The notes below the pieces were generated by a model that searched no databases, was not told the DNA's origin, and saw only the letters and a list, made by a program, of their open reading frames with translations. The position numbers and the translations under genes were made by a program. This document shows, piece by piece, positions 1-14,221 of a stretch of 64,000 nucleotides of DNA. This DNA is from Megachile rotundata (lineage: Eukaryota; Arthropoda; Insecta; Hymenoptera; Megachilidae), in NCBI RefSeq assembly GCF_050947335.1, contig NC_134991.1, forward strand, positions 620,001 through 684,000. Reading direction: 5' to 3'. The number at the start of each line of letters is the position of its first letter. The stretch's first letter is position 1.

Positions 1-193
1 ACAATCACACAATCACAATCACACAATCACAATCACACAATCACAATCACACAATCACAATCACACAATCACAATCACACAATCACAATTACACACTCTC
101 AATCACACAATCACAATCACACAATCACAATCACACAATCACAATCACACAATCACAATCACACAATCACAATCACACAATCACAATCACACA

Positions 194-506
194 ATGACAA
201 TCACACAATCACAATCACACAATGACAATCACACAATCACAATCACACAATCACACAATCGCAACCACACAATCGCAGACGCACAATCGCAGTCACACAA
301 TCGCAGTAGCACAATCACAGTCGCACAATCACAGTCACACAATCACAGTCACACAATCACAGTCACACAATCATAGTCACACAATCACAGTCACACAATC
401 ACAGTCACACAATCACAGTCACACAATCATAGTCACACAATCACGCAATCACGCAAACACCCAATCACGCAATCACGCAATCACGCAATCACACAATCAC
501 AGAGTC
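194..506. repeat. Array 1 module C, copy 1
   Basis: Two ATGAC units are followed by CGCAACC, CGCAGACG and CGCAGTC. Then come AGTAGC, repeated CAGTCACAC units, two groups ending in CATAGTC, and a CACGCAAT stretch closed by CAGAGTC. It looks like the head of module A fused to the tail of module B. The 60-codon reading of its first part is identical in copies 2, 3 and 5 (12,151, 13,909 and 17,339). Confidence 0.85.
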
Positions 507-680
507 ACACAATCACAATCACACAATCACAATCACACAATCACAATCACACAATCACAATCACACAATCACAATCACACAATCACAATCACACAATCAC
601 AATCACACAATCACAATCACACAATCACAATCACACAATCACACAATCACAATCACACAATCACACAATCACAATCACAC

Positions 681-940
681 ACTCTCAATCACACAATCCC
701 AATCACACAATCACAATCACACAATGACAATCACACAATGACAATCACACAATCACAATCACACAATGACAATCACACAATCACACAATCGCAACCACAC
801 AATCGCAACCACACAATCGCAGACGCGCAATCGCAGTCGCACAATCACATTCGCGCAATCACAGTCGCGCAATCACAGTCACGCAATCACAGTCACGCAA
901 TCACAGTCACGCAATCACAGTCACGCAATCACAGTCACAC
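681..940. repeat. Array 1 module D, copy 1
   Basis: The module starts at a CACTCTC marker followed by a single CCCAATC unit. It then has three ATGAC units, two CGCAACC units, CGCAGACGCG and the diagnostic CATTCGCGC, and ends in ACGCAATCACAGTC units. The sequence matches the copies at 12,652 and 16,110 over its full length by eye. Confidence 0.85.
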
Positions 941-1096
941 AATCACAATCACACAACCACAATCACACAATCACAATCACACAATCACAATCACACAATC
1001 ACACAATCACACAATCACAATCACACAATCACACAATCACACAATCACAATCACACACTCACAATCACACAATCACAATCACACAATCACAATCAC

Positions 1097-1453
1097 ACAA
1101 TGACAATCACACAATCACAATCACACAATCACACAATCGCAACCGCACAATCGCAGACGCACAATCGCAGTCGCACAATCGCAGTCGCACGATCACAGTC
1201 GCACAATCACAGTCGCGCAATCACAGTCACGCAATCACAGTCACGCAATCACAGTCACGCAATCACAGTCACGCAATCACAGTCACGCAATCACAGTCAC
1301 GCAATCACAGTGACGCAATCACAGTCACGCAATCACAGTCACGCAATCACAATCGCACAATAAAACGATCACACGATCACACGATCACACGATCACACGA
1401 TCACACGATCACACGATCACACGATCACACGATCACACGATCACACGATCACA
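1097..1453. repeat. Array 1 module A, copy 1, with (CGATCACA)11 tract
   Basis: This copy lacks its own CACTCTC marker. It runs through ATGAC, CGCAACC, CGCAGACG and CGCAGTCG into ACGCAATCACAGTC units with one GTGACGC variant. It then reaches AATAAA at 1,359-1,364 and eleven CGATCACA octamers at 1,366-1,453. Confidence 0.88.
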
Positions 1454-2419
1454 CAATCACAATCACACAATCACAATCACACAATCACAATCACAATCAC
1501 ACAATCACAATCACACAATCACAATCACACAATCACAGTCACACAATCACAATCACACAATCACAATCACACAATCTCAATCACACAATCACAATCACAC
1601 ACTCTCAATCACACAATCCCAGTCACACAATCCCAATCACAGAATCCCAATCACAATCACACAATCACAATCACACAATCACAATCACACAATCACAATC
1701 ACACAATCACAATCACACAATCTCAATCACACAATCACAATCACAATCACAATCACAATCACAATCACACAATCACAATCACACAATCACAATCACACAA
1801 TCACAATCACACAATCACAATCACACAATCACAATCACACAATCACAATCACACAATCACAATCACACAATCACAATCACACAATCACAATCACACAATC
1901 ACAATCACACAATCACAATCACACAATCACAATCACACAATCACAATCACACAATCACAATCACACAATCACAATCACACAATCACAATCACACAATCAC
2001 AATCACACAATCACAATCACACAATCACAATCACACAATCACAATCACACAATCACAATCACACAATCACAATCACACAATCACAATCACACAATCACAA
2101 TCACACAATCACAATCACACAATCACAATCACACAATCACAATCACACAATCACACAATCACATTCACACAATCACAATCACACAATCACAATCACACAA
2201 TCACACAATCACAATCACAATCACACAACCACAATCACACAATCACAATCACACAATCACAATCTCACAATCACAATCACACAATCACAATCACACAACC
2301 ACAATGACACAATCACAATCACACAATCACAATCACACAATCACAATCACACAATCACAATCACACAATCACAATCGCACAATCACACAATCACACAATC
2401 ACAATCACACAATCACACA
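1454..2419. repeat. 14-mer array with 6-mer interruptions
   Basis: Mostly plain 14-mers. There is a CACTCTC marker at 1,601 with CCCAGTC and CCCAATC units but no following module A. An AATCAC-only tract lies near 1,736-1,768. A near-perfect 14-mer run covers about 1,769-2,154. Scattered CAACC and CATTC variants follow. Confidence 0.9.
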
Positions 2420-2650
2420 ACTGCAATCACACAATCGCAATCAAACAATCGCAGTCACACAATCGCAGTAGCACAATCACAGTCGCACAATCACAGTCAC
2501 ACAATCACAGTCACACAATCACAGTCACACAATCATAGTCACACAATCACAGTCACACAATCACAGTCACACAATCACAGTCACACAATCATAGTCACAC
2601 AATCACGCAAACACGCAATCACACAATCACCCAATCACGCAATCACGCAA
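2420..2650. repeat. Array 1 module B, copy 1
   Basis: Begins with CTGCAATC, where most copies have TTGCAATC, then CGCAATCAAACAATCGCAG and AGTAGC. CAGTCACAC units, two CATAGTC groups and a CACGCAAT tail containing CACCC follow. Confidence 0.83.
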
Positions 2651-3104
2651 TCACACAATCACACAATCACAATCACACAATCACAATCACACAATCACAA
2701 TCACACAATCACAATCACACAATCACAATCACACAATCACAATCACACAATCACAATCACACAATCACAATCACACAATCACAGCCACACAATCACAATC
2801 ACACAATCACAATCACACAATCACAATCACACAATCACAATCACACAATCACAATCACACAATCACAATCACACAATCACAATCACACAATCACAATCAC
2901 ACAATCACAATCACACAATCACAATCACACAATCATAATCACACAATCACAATCACACAATCACAATCACACAATCACAATCACACAATCACAATCACAC
3001 AATCACAATCACACAATCACAATCACACAATCACAATCACACAATCACAATCACACAATCACAATCACACAATCACAATCACACAATCACAATCACACAA
3101 TCAC
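2651..3104. repeat. Plain 14-mer run
   Basis: Almost uninterrupted consensus 14-mers with isolated variants (CACAGCC near 2,783, CATAATC near 2,935). Nothing else is visible. Confidence 0.9.
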
Positions 3105-3357
3105 ACAATTGCAATCACACAATCGCAATCAAACAATCGCAGACACACAATCGCAGTAGCACAATCACAGTCGCACAATCACAGTCACACAATCACAGTC
3201 ACACAATCACAGTCACACAATCATAGTCACACAGTCACAGTCACACAATCACAGTCACACAATCACAGTCACACAATCATAGTCACACAATCACTCAATC
3301 ACGCAATCACCCAATCACGCAATCACGCAATCACGCAATCACACAATCACAGAATCA
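3105..3357. repeat. Array 1 module B, copy 2
   Basis: TTGCAATC head with GCAGACACAC before AGTAGC. The tail includes CACTCAATC and ends in CAGAATC, a terminal variant shared with the copy ending at 10,380. Confidence 0.83.
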
Positions 3358-3425
3358 CACAATCACAATCACACAATCACAATCACACAATCACAATCAC
3401 ACAATCACAATCACACTATCACAAT

Positions 3426-3484
3426 CACACAATCACACAATCACACAATCACACAATCACACAATCACACAATCACACAATCAC
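3426..3484. repeat. Pure 8-mer tract (AATCACAC)7
   Basis: About seven consecutive octamers without the alternating hexamer, showing that the 8-bp half-unit can expand alone. Comparable tracts lie near 10,450-10,500, 21,326-21,368 and 26,388-26,432. Confidence 0.85.
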
Positions 3485-3520
3485 AATCACACAATCACAA
3501 TCACACAATCACAATCACAC

Positions 3521-3780
3521 ACTCTCAATCACACAATCCCAGTCACACAATCCAAATCACACAATCACAATCACACAATGACAATCACACAATCACAATC
3601 ACACAATGACAATCACACAATCAAATCACACAATCACACAATCGCAACCACACAATCGCAGACGCACAATTGCAGTCGCACAATCGCAGTCGCACAATCA
3701 CAGTCGCGCAATCACGGTCACGCAATCACAGTCACGCAATCACAGTCACGCAATCAAGGTCACGCAATCACAGTCACACA
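3521..3780. repeat. Array 1 module A, copy 2, without CGAT tract
   Basis: CACTCTC marker, CCCAGTC, then the variant CCAAATC shared only with the copy at 10,574. It contains AATCAAATCAC near 3,623, a 1-bp deletion relative to AATCACAATCAC. It ends with CAATCAAGGTCACGC, also shared with the 10,574 copy, and returns to 14-mers without AATAAA or CGATCACA. Confidence 0.85.
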
Positions 3781-4090
3781 ATCACAATCACACAACCACA
3801 ATCACACAATCACAATCACACAATCACAATCACACAATCACAATCACACAATCACAATCACACAATCACAATCACACAATCACAATCACACAATCACAAT
3901 CACTCAATCACAATCACACAATCACAATCACACAATCACAATCACACTCACAATCACAATCACACAATCACAATCACACAATCACAATCACACAATCACA
4001 ATCACACAATCACAATCACACAACCACAATCACACAATCACAATCACACAATCACAATCACACAATCACACAATCACAATCACACAATCA

Positions 4091-4265
4091 CACAATTGCA
4101 ATCACACAATCTCAATCAAACAATCGCAGTCACACAATCGCAGTAGCACAATCACAGTCGCACAATCACAGTCACACAATCACAGTCACACAATCACAGT
4201 CACACAATGATAGTCACACAATCACAGTCACACAATCACAGTCACAGAATCACAGTCACACAATC
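4091..4265. repeat. Array 1 module B, copy 3, lacking the CACGCAAT tail
   Basis: TTGCAATC head with CTCAATCAAACAATCGCAG and AGTAGC, then CAGTCACAC units, including ATGATAGTC and CACAGAATC variants. It stops before the usual CACGCAAT tail. Confidence 0.8.
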
Positions 4266-4545
4266 ACAATCACACAATCACAATCACAATCACAATCACA
4301 ATCACAATCACACAATCACAATCACACACTCTCAATCACACAATCCCAGTCACACAATCCCAATCACACAATCACAATCACACAATCACAATCACAATCA
4401 CACAATCACAATCACACAATCACAATCACAATCACACAATCACAATCACACAATCACAATCACACTACCACAATCACACAATCACAATCACACAATCACA
4501 ATCACACAATCACACAATCACACAATCACAATCACACAATCACAC
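4266..4545. repeat. Mixed 6-mer and 14-mer stretch
   Basis: AATCAC-only hexamer tracts near 4,278-4,312 and shorter ones near 4,388 and 4,425 interrupt the 14-mers. A CACTCTC marker lies at 4,328 with CCCAGTC and CCCAATC but no module A behind it. Confidence 0.85.
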
Positions 4546-4780
4546 AATTGCAATCACACAATCGCAATCAAACAATCGCAGTCACACAATCGCAGTAGCA
4601 CAATCACAGTCGCACTATCACAGTCACACAATCACAGTCACACAATCACAGTCACACAATCATAGTCACACAATCACAGTCACACAATCACAGTCACACA
4701 ATCACAGTCACACAATCATACTCACACAATCACGCAATCACGCAATCACGCAATCACCCAATCACGCAATCACGCAATCA
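4546..4780. repeat. Array 1 module B, copy 4
   Basis: TTGCAATC head, AGTAGC, then CAGTCACAC units with private variants CACTATCAC and CATACTCAC, and a CACGCAAT tail with CACCC. Confidence 0.82.
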
Positions 4781-4921
4781 CACAATCACACAATCACACA
4801 ATCACAATCACACAATCACAATCACACAATCACAATCACACAATCACAATCACACAATCACACAATCACACAATCACACAATCACAATCACACAAACACA
4901 ATCACACAATCACAATCACAC

Positions 4922-5360
4922 ACTCTCAATCACACAATCCCAGTCACACAATCCCAATCACACAATCACAATCACACAATGACAATCACACAATGACAAT
5001 CACACAATCACAATCACACAATTACAATCACACAATCACAATCACACAATCACACAATCGCAACCACACAATCGCAGACGCACAATCGCAGTCGCACAAT
5101 CGCAGTCGCACAATCCCAGTCGCGCAATCACAGTCACGCAATCACAGTCACGCAATCACAGTCACGCAATCGCAGTCACGCAATCACAGTCACCCAATCA
5201 CAGTCACGCAATCACAGTGACGCAATCACAGTCACGCAATCACAGTCACGCAATCACAATCGCACAATAAAACGATCACACGATCACACGATCACACGAT
5301 CACACGATCACACGATCACACGATCACACGATAACACGATCACACGATCACACGATCACA
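4922..5360. repeat. Array 1 module A, copy 3, with (CGATCACA)11 tract
   Basis: A complete module from the CACTCTC marker. It carries ATTACAATC, CAGTCACCC and GTGACGC, a combination shared with the modules at 20,028 and 24,122. This shows that the three are one lineage, although they are 15-19 kb apart. AATAAA precedes eleven octamers at 5,273-5,360, one altered to CGATAACA. Confidence 0.88.
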
Positions 5361-5565
5361 CAATCACAATCACACAATCACAATCACACAATCACAATCA
5401 CACAATCACAATCACACAATCACAATCACAATCACACAATCACAACCACACAATCACAATCACACAATCACAATCACACAATCACAATCACACAATCACA
5501 ATCACACAATCACAATCACACAATCACACAATGACACAATCACACAATCACAATCACACAATCAC

Positions 5566-5802
5566 ACAATTGCAATCACACAATCGCAATCAAAAAATCG
5601 CAGTCACACAATCGCAGTAGCACAATCACAGTCGCACAATCACAGTCACACAATCACAGTCACACAATCACAGTCACACAATCATAGTCACACAATCGCA
5701 GTCACACAATCACAGTCACACAATCACAGTCACACAATCATAGTCACACAATCACGCAATCACGCAATCACACAATCACCCAATGACATAATCACGCAAT
5801 CA
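5566..5802. repeat. Array 1 module B, copy 5
   Basis: TTGCAATC head with CAATCAAAAAATCGCAG, AGTAGC, then CAGTCACAC units and two CATAGTC groups. The CACGCAAT tail contains a private ATGACATAATC variant. Confidence 0.82.
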
Positions 5803-6049
5803 CACAATCACACAATCACACAATCACAATCACACAATCACAATCACACAATCACAATCACACAATCACAATCACACAATCATAATCACACAATCACAAT
5901 CACACAATCACAATCACACAATCACAATCACACAATCACAATCACACACTCTCAATCACACAATCCCAGTCACACAATCCCAATCACACAATCACAATCA
6001 CACAATGACAATCACACAATGACAATCACACAATCACAATCACACAATG

Positions 6050-8514
6050 ACAATCACACAATCACAATCACACAATCACAATCACACAATCACAATCACA
6101 CAATCACAATCACACAATCACAATCACACAATCACAATCACACAATCACAATCACACAATCACAATCACACAATCACAATCACACAATCACAATCACACA
6201 ATCACAATCACACAATCACAATCACACAATCACAATCACACAATCACAATCACACAATCACAATCACACAATCACAATCACACAATCACAATCACACAAT
6301 CACAATCACACAATCACAATCACACAATCACAATCACACAATCACAATCACACAATCACAATCACACAATCACAATCACACAATCACAATCACACAATCA
6401 CAATCACACAATCACAATCACACAATCACAATCACACAATCACAATCACACAATCACAATCACACAATCACAATCACACAATCACAATCACACAATCACA
6501 ATCACACAATCACAATCACACAATCACAATCACACAATCACAATCACACAATCACAATCACACAATCACAATCACACAATCACAATCACACAATCACAAT
6601 CACACAATCACAATCACACAATCACAATCACACAATCACAATCACACAATCACAATCACACAATCACAATCACACAATCACAATCACACAATCACAATCA
6701 CACAATCACAATCACACAATCACAATCACACAATCACAATCACACAATCACAATCACACAATCACAATCACACAATCACAATCACACAATCACAATCACA
6801 CAATCACAATCACACAATCACAATCACACAATCACAATCACACAATCACAATCACACAATCACAATCACACAATCACAATCACACAATCACAATCACACA
6901 ATCACAATCACACAATCACAATCACACAATCACAATCACACAATCACAATCACACAATCACAATCACACAATCACAATCACACAATCACAATCACACAAT
7001 CACAATCACACAATCACAATCACACAATCACAATCACACAATCACAATCACACAATCACAATCACACAATCACAATCACACAATCACAATCACACAATCA
7101 CAATCACACAATCACAATCACACAATCACAATCACACAATCACAATCACACAATCACAATCACACAATCACAATCACACAATCACAATCACACAATCACA
7201 ATCACACAATCACAATCACACAATCACAATCACACAATCACAATCACACAATCACAATCACACAATCACAATCACACAATCACAATCACACAATCACAAT
7301 CACACAATCACAATCACACAATCACAATCACACAATCACAATCACACAATCACAATCACACAATCACAATCACACAATCACAATCACACAATCACAATCA
7401 CACAATCACAATCACACAATCACAATCACACAATCACAATCACACAATCACAATCACACAATCACAATCACACAATCACAATCACACAATCACAATCACA
7501 CAATCACAATCACACAATCACAATCACACAATCACAATCACACAATCACAATCACACAATCACAATCACACAATCACAATCACACAATCACAATCACACA
7601 ATCACAATCACACAATCACAATCACACAATCACAATCACACAATCACAATCACACAATCACAATCACACAATCACAATCACACAATCACAATCACACAAT
7701 CACAATCACACAATCACAATCACACAATCACAATCACACAATCACAATCACACAATCACAATCACACAATCACAATCACACAATCACAATCACACAATCA
7801 CAATCACACAATCACAATCACACAATCACAATCACACAATCACAATCACACAATCACAATCACACAATCACAATCACACAATCACAATCACACAATCACA
7901 ATCACACAATCACAATCACACAATCACAATCACACAATCACAATCACACAATCACAATCACACAATCACAATCACACAATCACAATCACACAATCACAAT
8001 CACACAATCACAATCACACAATCACAATCACACAATCACAATCACACAATCACAATCACACAATCACAATCACACAATCACAATCACACAATCACAATCA
8101 CACAATCACAATCACACAATCACAATCACACAATCACAATCACACAATCACAATCACACAATCACAATCACACAATCACAATCACACAATCACAATCACA
8201 CAATCACAATCACACAATCACAATCACACAATCACAATCACACAATCACAATCACACAATCACAATCACACAATCACAATCACACAATCACAATCACACA
8301 ATCACAATCACACAATCACAATCACACAATCACAATCACACAATCACAATCACACAATCACAATCACACAATCACAATCACACAATCACAATCACACAAT
8401 CACAATCACACAATCACAATCACACAATCACAATCACACAATCACAATCACACAATCACAATCACACAATCACAATCACACAATCACAATCACACAATCA
8501 CAATCACACAATCA
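6050..8514. repeat. Perfectly homogeneous 14-mer block, about 176 identical units
   Basis: No deviation from ACAATCACACAATC is visible over 2,465 bp, from just after the ATGAC unit at 6,048 to a CATAGTC unit at 8,513. Line phase repeats exactly every 420 bp throughout. It is the longest uniform run in the window. Very recent amplification or strong homogenisation would explain it. The true copy number may differ, because assemblers can collapse or inflate such a run. Confidence 0.95.
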
Positions 8515-8632
8515 TAGTCACACAATCACAGTCACACAATCACAGTCACACAATCACAGTCACACAATCATAGTCACACAATCACGCAATCACGCAATCA
8601 CCCAATCACGCAATCACGCAATCACACAATCA
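8515..8632. repeat. Headless module B remnant
   Basis: CATAGTC, CAGTCACAC units, a second CATAGTC and the CACGCAAT/CACCC tail are present without the TTGCAATC head. The head was probably replaced when the perfect block expanded, which is an inference from position. Confidence 0.75.
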
Positions 8633-8765
8633 CACAATCACACAATCACAATCACACAATCACAATCACACAATCACAATCACACAATCACACAATCACA
8701 CAATGACACAATCACAATCACACAATCACAATCACCCAATCGCAATCACACAATCACAATCACAC

Positions 8766-9208
8766 ACTCTCAATCACACAATCCCAGTCACACAATCCCA
8801 ATCACACAATCACAATCACACAATCACAATCACACAATGACAATCACACAATCACAATCACACAATGACAATCACACAATCACAATCACACAATCACACA
8901 ATCGCAACCACACAATCGCAGACGCACAATCGCAGTCGCACAATCGCAGTCGCACAATCACAGTCGCGCAATCACAGTCACGCAATCACAGTCACGCAAT
9001 CACAGTCACGCAATCACAGTCACGCAATCACAGTCACGCAATCACAGTCACGCAATCACAGTCACGCAATCACAGTGACGCAATCACAGTCACGCAATCA
9101 CAGTCACGCAATCACAATCGCACAATAAAACGATCACACGATCACACGATCACACGATCACACGATCACACGATCACACGATCACACGATCACACGATCA
9201 CACGATCA
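8766..9208. repeat. Array 1 module A, copy 4, with (CGATCACA)10 tract
   Basis: A complete module: CACTCTC, CCCAGTC, CCCAATC, ATGAC units, CGCAACC, CGCAGACG, two CGCAGTCG, then ACGCAATCACAGTC units with one GTGACGC. AATAAA is followed by ten octamers at 9,131-9,208. Confidence 0.88.
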
Positions 9209-9819
9209 CAATCACACAATCACAATCACACAATCACAATCACACAATCACAATCACACAATCACAATCACACAATCACAATCACACAATCACAATCACA
9301 CAATCACAATCACACAATCACAATCACACAATCACAATCACACAATCACAATCACACAATCACAATCACACAATCACAATCACACAATCACAATCACACA
9401 ATCACAATCACACAATCACAATCACACAATCACAATCACACAATCACAATCACACAATCACAATCACACAATCACAATCACACAATCACAATCACACAAT
9501 CACAATCACACAATCACAATCACACAATCACAATCACACAATCACAATCACACAATCACAATCACACAATCACAATCACACAATCACAATCACACAATCA
9601 CAATCACACAATCACAATCACACAATCACAATCACACAATCACAATCACACAATCACAATCACACAATCACAATCACACAATCACAATCACACAATCACA
9701 ATCACACAATCACAATCACACAATCACAATCACACAATCACAATCACACAATCACAATCACACAATCACAATCACACAATCACAATCACACAATCACAAT
9801 CACACAATCACAATCACAC
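9209..9819. repeat. Second homogeneous 14-mer block, about 44 units
   Basis: Consensus 14-mers without visible substitution between the CGATCACA tract and the next CACTCTC marker. Confidence 0.93.
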
Positions 9820-10107
9820 ACTCTCAATCACACAATCCCAGTCACACAATCCCAATCACACAATCACAATCACACAATGACAATCACACAATGACAATCA
9901 CACAATCACAATCACACAATGACAATCACACAATCACAGTCACACAATCACACAATCGCAACCACACAATCGCAGACGCACAATCGCAGTCGCACAATCG
10001 CAGTCGCACAATCACAGTCGCGCAATCACAGTCACGCAATCACAGTCACGCAATCACAGTCACGCAATCACTGTCACGCAATCACAGTCACGCAATCACA
10101 GTCACAC
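9820..10107. repeat. Array 1 module A, copy 5, without CGAT tract
   Basis: CACTCTC marker through ACGCAATCACAGTC units with private variants CACAGTCACACAATCAC after ATGAC and CACTGTCACGC near 10,070. It reverts to 14-mers without AATAAA or octamers. Confidence 0.84.
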
Positions 10108-10200
10108 AATCACAATCACACAACCACAATCACACAATCACAATCACACAATCACAATCACACAATCACACAATCACACAATCACAATCACACAATCACA

Positions 10201-10380
10201 CAATTGCAATCACACAATCGCAATCAAACAATCGCAGTCACACAATCGCAGTAGCACAATCACAGTCGCACAATCACAGTCACACAATCATAGTCACACA
10301 ATCATAGTCACACAATCACGCAATCACGCAATCACCCAATCACGCAATCACGCAATCACGCAATCACACAATCACAGAAT
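10201..10380. repeat. Array 1 module B, copy 6, shortened
   Basis: TTGCAATC head and AGTAGC, but only a few CAGTCACAC units with two CATAGTC close together, then CACGCAAT units and terminal CAGAATC. Confidence 0.82.
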
Positions 10381-10573
10381 CACACATTCACAATCACACA
10401 ATCACAATCACACAATCACAAGTACACAATCACAATCACACAATCACAATCACACAATCACACAATCACACAATCACACAATCACACAATCACACAATCG
10501 CACAATCACAATCACACAATCACAATCACACAATCACAATCACACAATCACAATCACACAATCACAATCACAC

Positions 10574-10850
10574 ACTCTCAATCACACAATCCCAGTCACA
10601 CAATCCAAATCACACAATCACAATCACACAATGACAATCACACAATGACAATCACACAATCACAATCACACAATGACAATCACACAATCACAATCACACA
10701 ATCACACAATCGCAACCACACAATCGCAGACGCACAATCGCAGTCGCACAATCGCAGTCGCACAATCACAGTCGCGCAATCACAGTCACGCAATCACAGT
10801 CACGCAATCACAGTCACGTAATCAAGGTCACGCAATCACAGTCACACAAT
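10574..10850. repeat. Array 1 module A, copy 6, sister of the 3,521 copy
   Basis: Shares CCAAATC and CAATCAAGGTCACGC with 3,521-3,780, but has the full-length AATCACAATCAC where that copy has the 1-bp deletion. It adds CACGTAATC. No AATAAA or CGATCACA. Confidence 0.84.
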
Positions 10851-10864
10851 CACAATCACACAAC

Positions 10865-11976
10865 CACAATCACACAATCACAATCACACAATCACAATCA
10901 CACAATCACAATCACACAATCACAATCACACAATCACAATCACACAATCACAATCACACAATCACAATCACACAATCACAATCACACAATCACAATCACA
11001 CAATCACAATCACACAATCACAATCACACAATCACAATCACACAATCACAATCACACAATCACAATCACACAATCACAATCACACAATCACAATCACACA
11101 ATCACAATCACACAATCACTATCACACAATCACAATCACACAATCACAATCACACAATCACAATCACACAATCACAATCACACAATCACAATCACACAAT
11201 CACAATCACACAATCACAATCACACAATCACAATCACACAATCACAATCACACAATCACAATCACACAATCACAATCACACAATCACAATCACACAATCA
11301 CAATCACACAATCACAATCACACAATCACAATCACACAATCACAATCACACAATCACAATCACACAATCACAATCACACAATCACAATCACACAATCACA
11401 ATCACACAATCACAATCACACAATCACAATCACACAATCACAATCACACAATCACAATCACACAATCACAATCACACAATCACAATCACACAATCACAAT
11501 CACACAATCACAATCACACAATCACAATCACACAATCACAATCACACAATCACAATCACACAATCACAATCACACAATCACAATCACACAATCACAATCA
11601 CACAATCACAATCACACAATCACAATCACACAATCACAATCACACAATCACAATCACACAATCACAATCACACAATCACAATCACACAATCACAATCACA
11701 CAATCACAATCACACAATCACAATCACACAATCACAATCACACAATCACAATCACACAATCACAATCACACAATCACAATCACACAATCACAATCACACA
11801 ATCACAATCACACAATCACAATCACACAATCACAATCACACAATCACAATCACACAATCACAATCACACAATCACAATCACACAATCACAATCACACAAT
11901 CACAATCACACAATCACAATCACACAATCACAATCACACAATCACAATCACACAATCACAATCACACAATCACAAT
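10865..11976. repeat. Third homogeneous 14-mer block, about 79 units, one substitution
   Basis: Uniform consensus except a single A-to-T change at 11,120 (CACTATCAC). It ends at CAATTACACACTCTC at 11,977. Confidence 0.93.
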
Positions 11977-12150
11977 TACACACTCTCAATCACACAATCA
12001 CAGTCACACAATCACAATCACACAATCACAATCACACAATCACAATCACACAATCACAATCACACAATCACAATCACACACTCTCAATCACACAATCCCA
12101 GTCACACAATCCCAATCACACAATCACAATCACACAATGACAATCACACA

Positions 12151-12463
12151 ATGACAATCACACAATCACAATCACACAATGACAATCACACAATCACAAT
12201 CACACAATCACACAATCGCAACCACACAATCGCAGACGCACAATCGCAGTCACACAATCGCAGTAGCACAATCACAGTCGCACAATCACAGTCACACAAT
12301 CACAGTCACACAATCACAGTCACACAATCATAGTCACACAATCACAGTCACACAATCACAGTCACACAATCACAGTCACACAATCATAGTCACACAATCA
12401 CGCAATCACGCAAACACCCAATCACGCAATCACGCAATCACGCAATCACACAATCACAGAGTC
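12151..12463. repeat. Array 1 module C, copy 2
   Basis: Same order as the copy at 194, including CACGCAAACACCC in the tail, which it shares with copies 1 and 4 but not 3 and 5. Confidence 0.85.
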
Positions 12464-12651
12464 ACACAATCACAATCACACAATCACAATCACACAATCA
12501 CAATCACACAATCACAATCACACAATCACAATCACACAATCACAATCACACAATCACAATCACACAATCACAATCACACAATCACAATCACACAATCACA
12601 ATCACACAATCACACAATCACAATCACACAATCACACAATCACAATCACAC

Positions 12652-12911
12652 ACTCTCAATCACACAATCCCAATCACACAATCACAATCACACAATGACA
12701 ATCACACAATGACAATCACACAATCACAATCACACAATGACAATCACACAATCACACAATCGCAACCACACAATCGCAACCACACAATCGCAGACGCGCA
12801 ATCGCAGTCGCACAATCACATTCGCGCAATCACAGTCGCGCAATCACAGTCACGCAATCACAGTCACGCAATCACAGTCACGCAATCACAGTCACGCAAT
12901 CACAGTCACAC
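12652..12911. repeat. Array 1 module D, copy 2
   Basis: Matches the 681 copy. Downstream it leads through octamer-rich 14-mers and ACGCAACCACAGTC units to the CGATCACA tract at 13,311. Confidence 0.85.
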
Positions 12912-13310
12912 AATCACAATCACACAACCACAATCACACAATCACAATCACACAATCACAATCACACAATCACACAATCACACAATCACAATCACACAAT
13001 CACACAATCACACAATCACAATCACACACTCACAATCACACAATCACAATTACACAATCACAATCACAAAATCACAATCACACAATCACACAATCACACA
13101 ATCACACAATCACAATCGCACAATCACAATCACACAATCACAATCACACAATCACAATCACACAATCACAATCACACAATCACAATCACACAATCACAAT
13201 CACACAATCACAATCACACAATCACAATCACACAATCACAATCACGCAATCACAGTCACGCAACCACAGTCACGCAATCACAGTCACGCAATCACAATCA
13301 CACAATAAAA

Positions 13311-13366
13311 CGATCACACGATCACACGATCACACGATCACACGATCACACGATCACACGATCACA
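13311..13366. repeat. (CGATCACA)7 tract
   Basis: Seven octamers directly after CACACAATAAAACG, which contains AATAAA. The unit before AATAAA is CACACA, as in the other module D-linked tracts, not the CGCACA of module A. Confidence 0.92.
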
Positions 13367-13837
13367 CAATCACAATCACACAATCACAATCACACAATCA
13401 CAATCACACAATCACAATCACAATCACAATCACACAATCACAATCACACAATCACAATCACACAATCACAATCACACACTCTCAATCACACAATCCCAGT
13501 CACACAATCCCAATCACAGAATCCCAATCACAATTACACGATCACAATCACAATCACAATCACACAATCACAACCACAATCACACAATCACAATCACACA
13601 ATCACAATCACACAATCACAATCACACAATCACAATCACACAATCACAATCACACAATCACAATCACACAATCACAATCACACAATCACAATCACACAAT
13701 CACAATCACACAATCACAATCACACAATCACAATCACACAATCACAATCACACAATCACAATCACACAATCACAATCACACAATCACAATCACACAATCA
13801 CAATCACACAATCACAATCACACAATCACAATCACAC

Positions 13838-14221
13838 ACTCTCAATCACACAATCCCAGTCACACAATCCCAATCACACAATCACAATCACACAATGACA
13901 ATCACACAATGACAATCACACAATCACAATCACACAATGACAATCACACAATCACAATCACACAATCACACAATCGCAACCACACAATCGCAGACGCACA
14001 ATCGCAGTCACACAATCGCAGTAGCACAATCACAGTCGCACAATCACAGTCACACAATCACAGTCACACAATCACAGTCACACAATCATAGTCACACAAT
14101 CACAGTCACACAATCACAGTCACACAATCACAGTCACACAATCATAGTCACACAATCACGCAATCACGCAATCACCCAATCACGCAATCACGCAATCACG
14201 CAATCACACAATCACAGAGTC
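13838..14221. repeat. CACTCTC marker plus module C, copy 3
   Basis: Marker at 13,838, module C from 13,909. The tail reads CACGCAATCACCC, distinguishing it, with copy 5, from copies 1, 2 and 4. Confidence 0.85.

Noticed and set aside
1359..1370. Terminator or promoter call at the AATAAAACGATC borders
   Set aside because: There is no gene to regulate and no supporting elements. The AATAAA is recorded as a finding only.
6047..9880. 1,277-codon + strand ORF (and overlapping 832-codon ORF at 6,019) rich in Thr, Gln, Ser, His and Asn
   Set aside because: The 14-mer has no stop codon on this strand and all three frames give the same shifted peptide. There is no non-repeat domain, and length is set only by where rare TAG or TAA variants (CATAGTC, AATAAA) fall.
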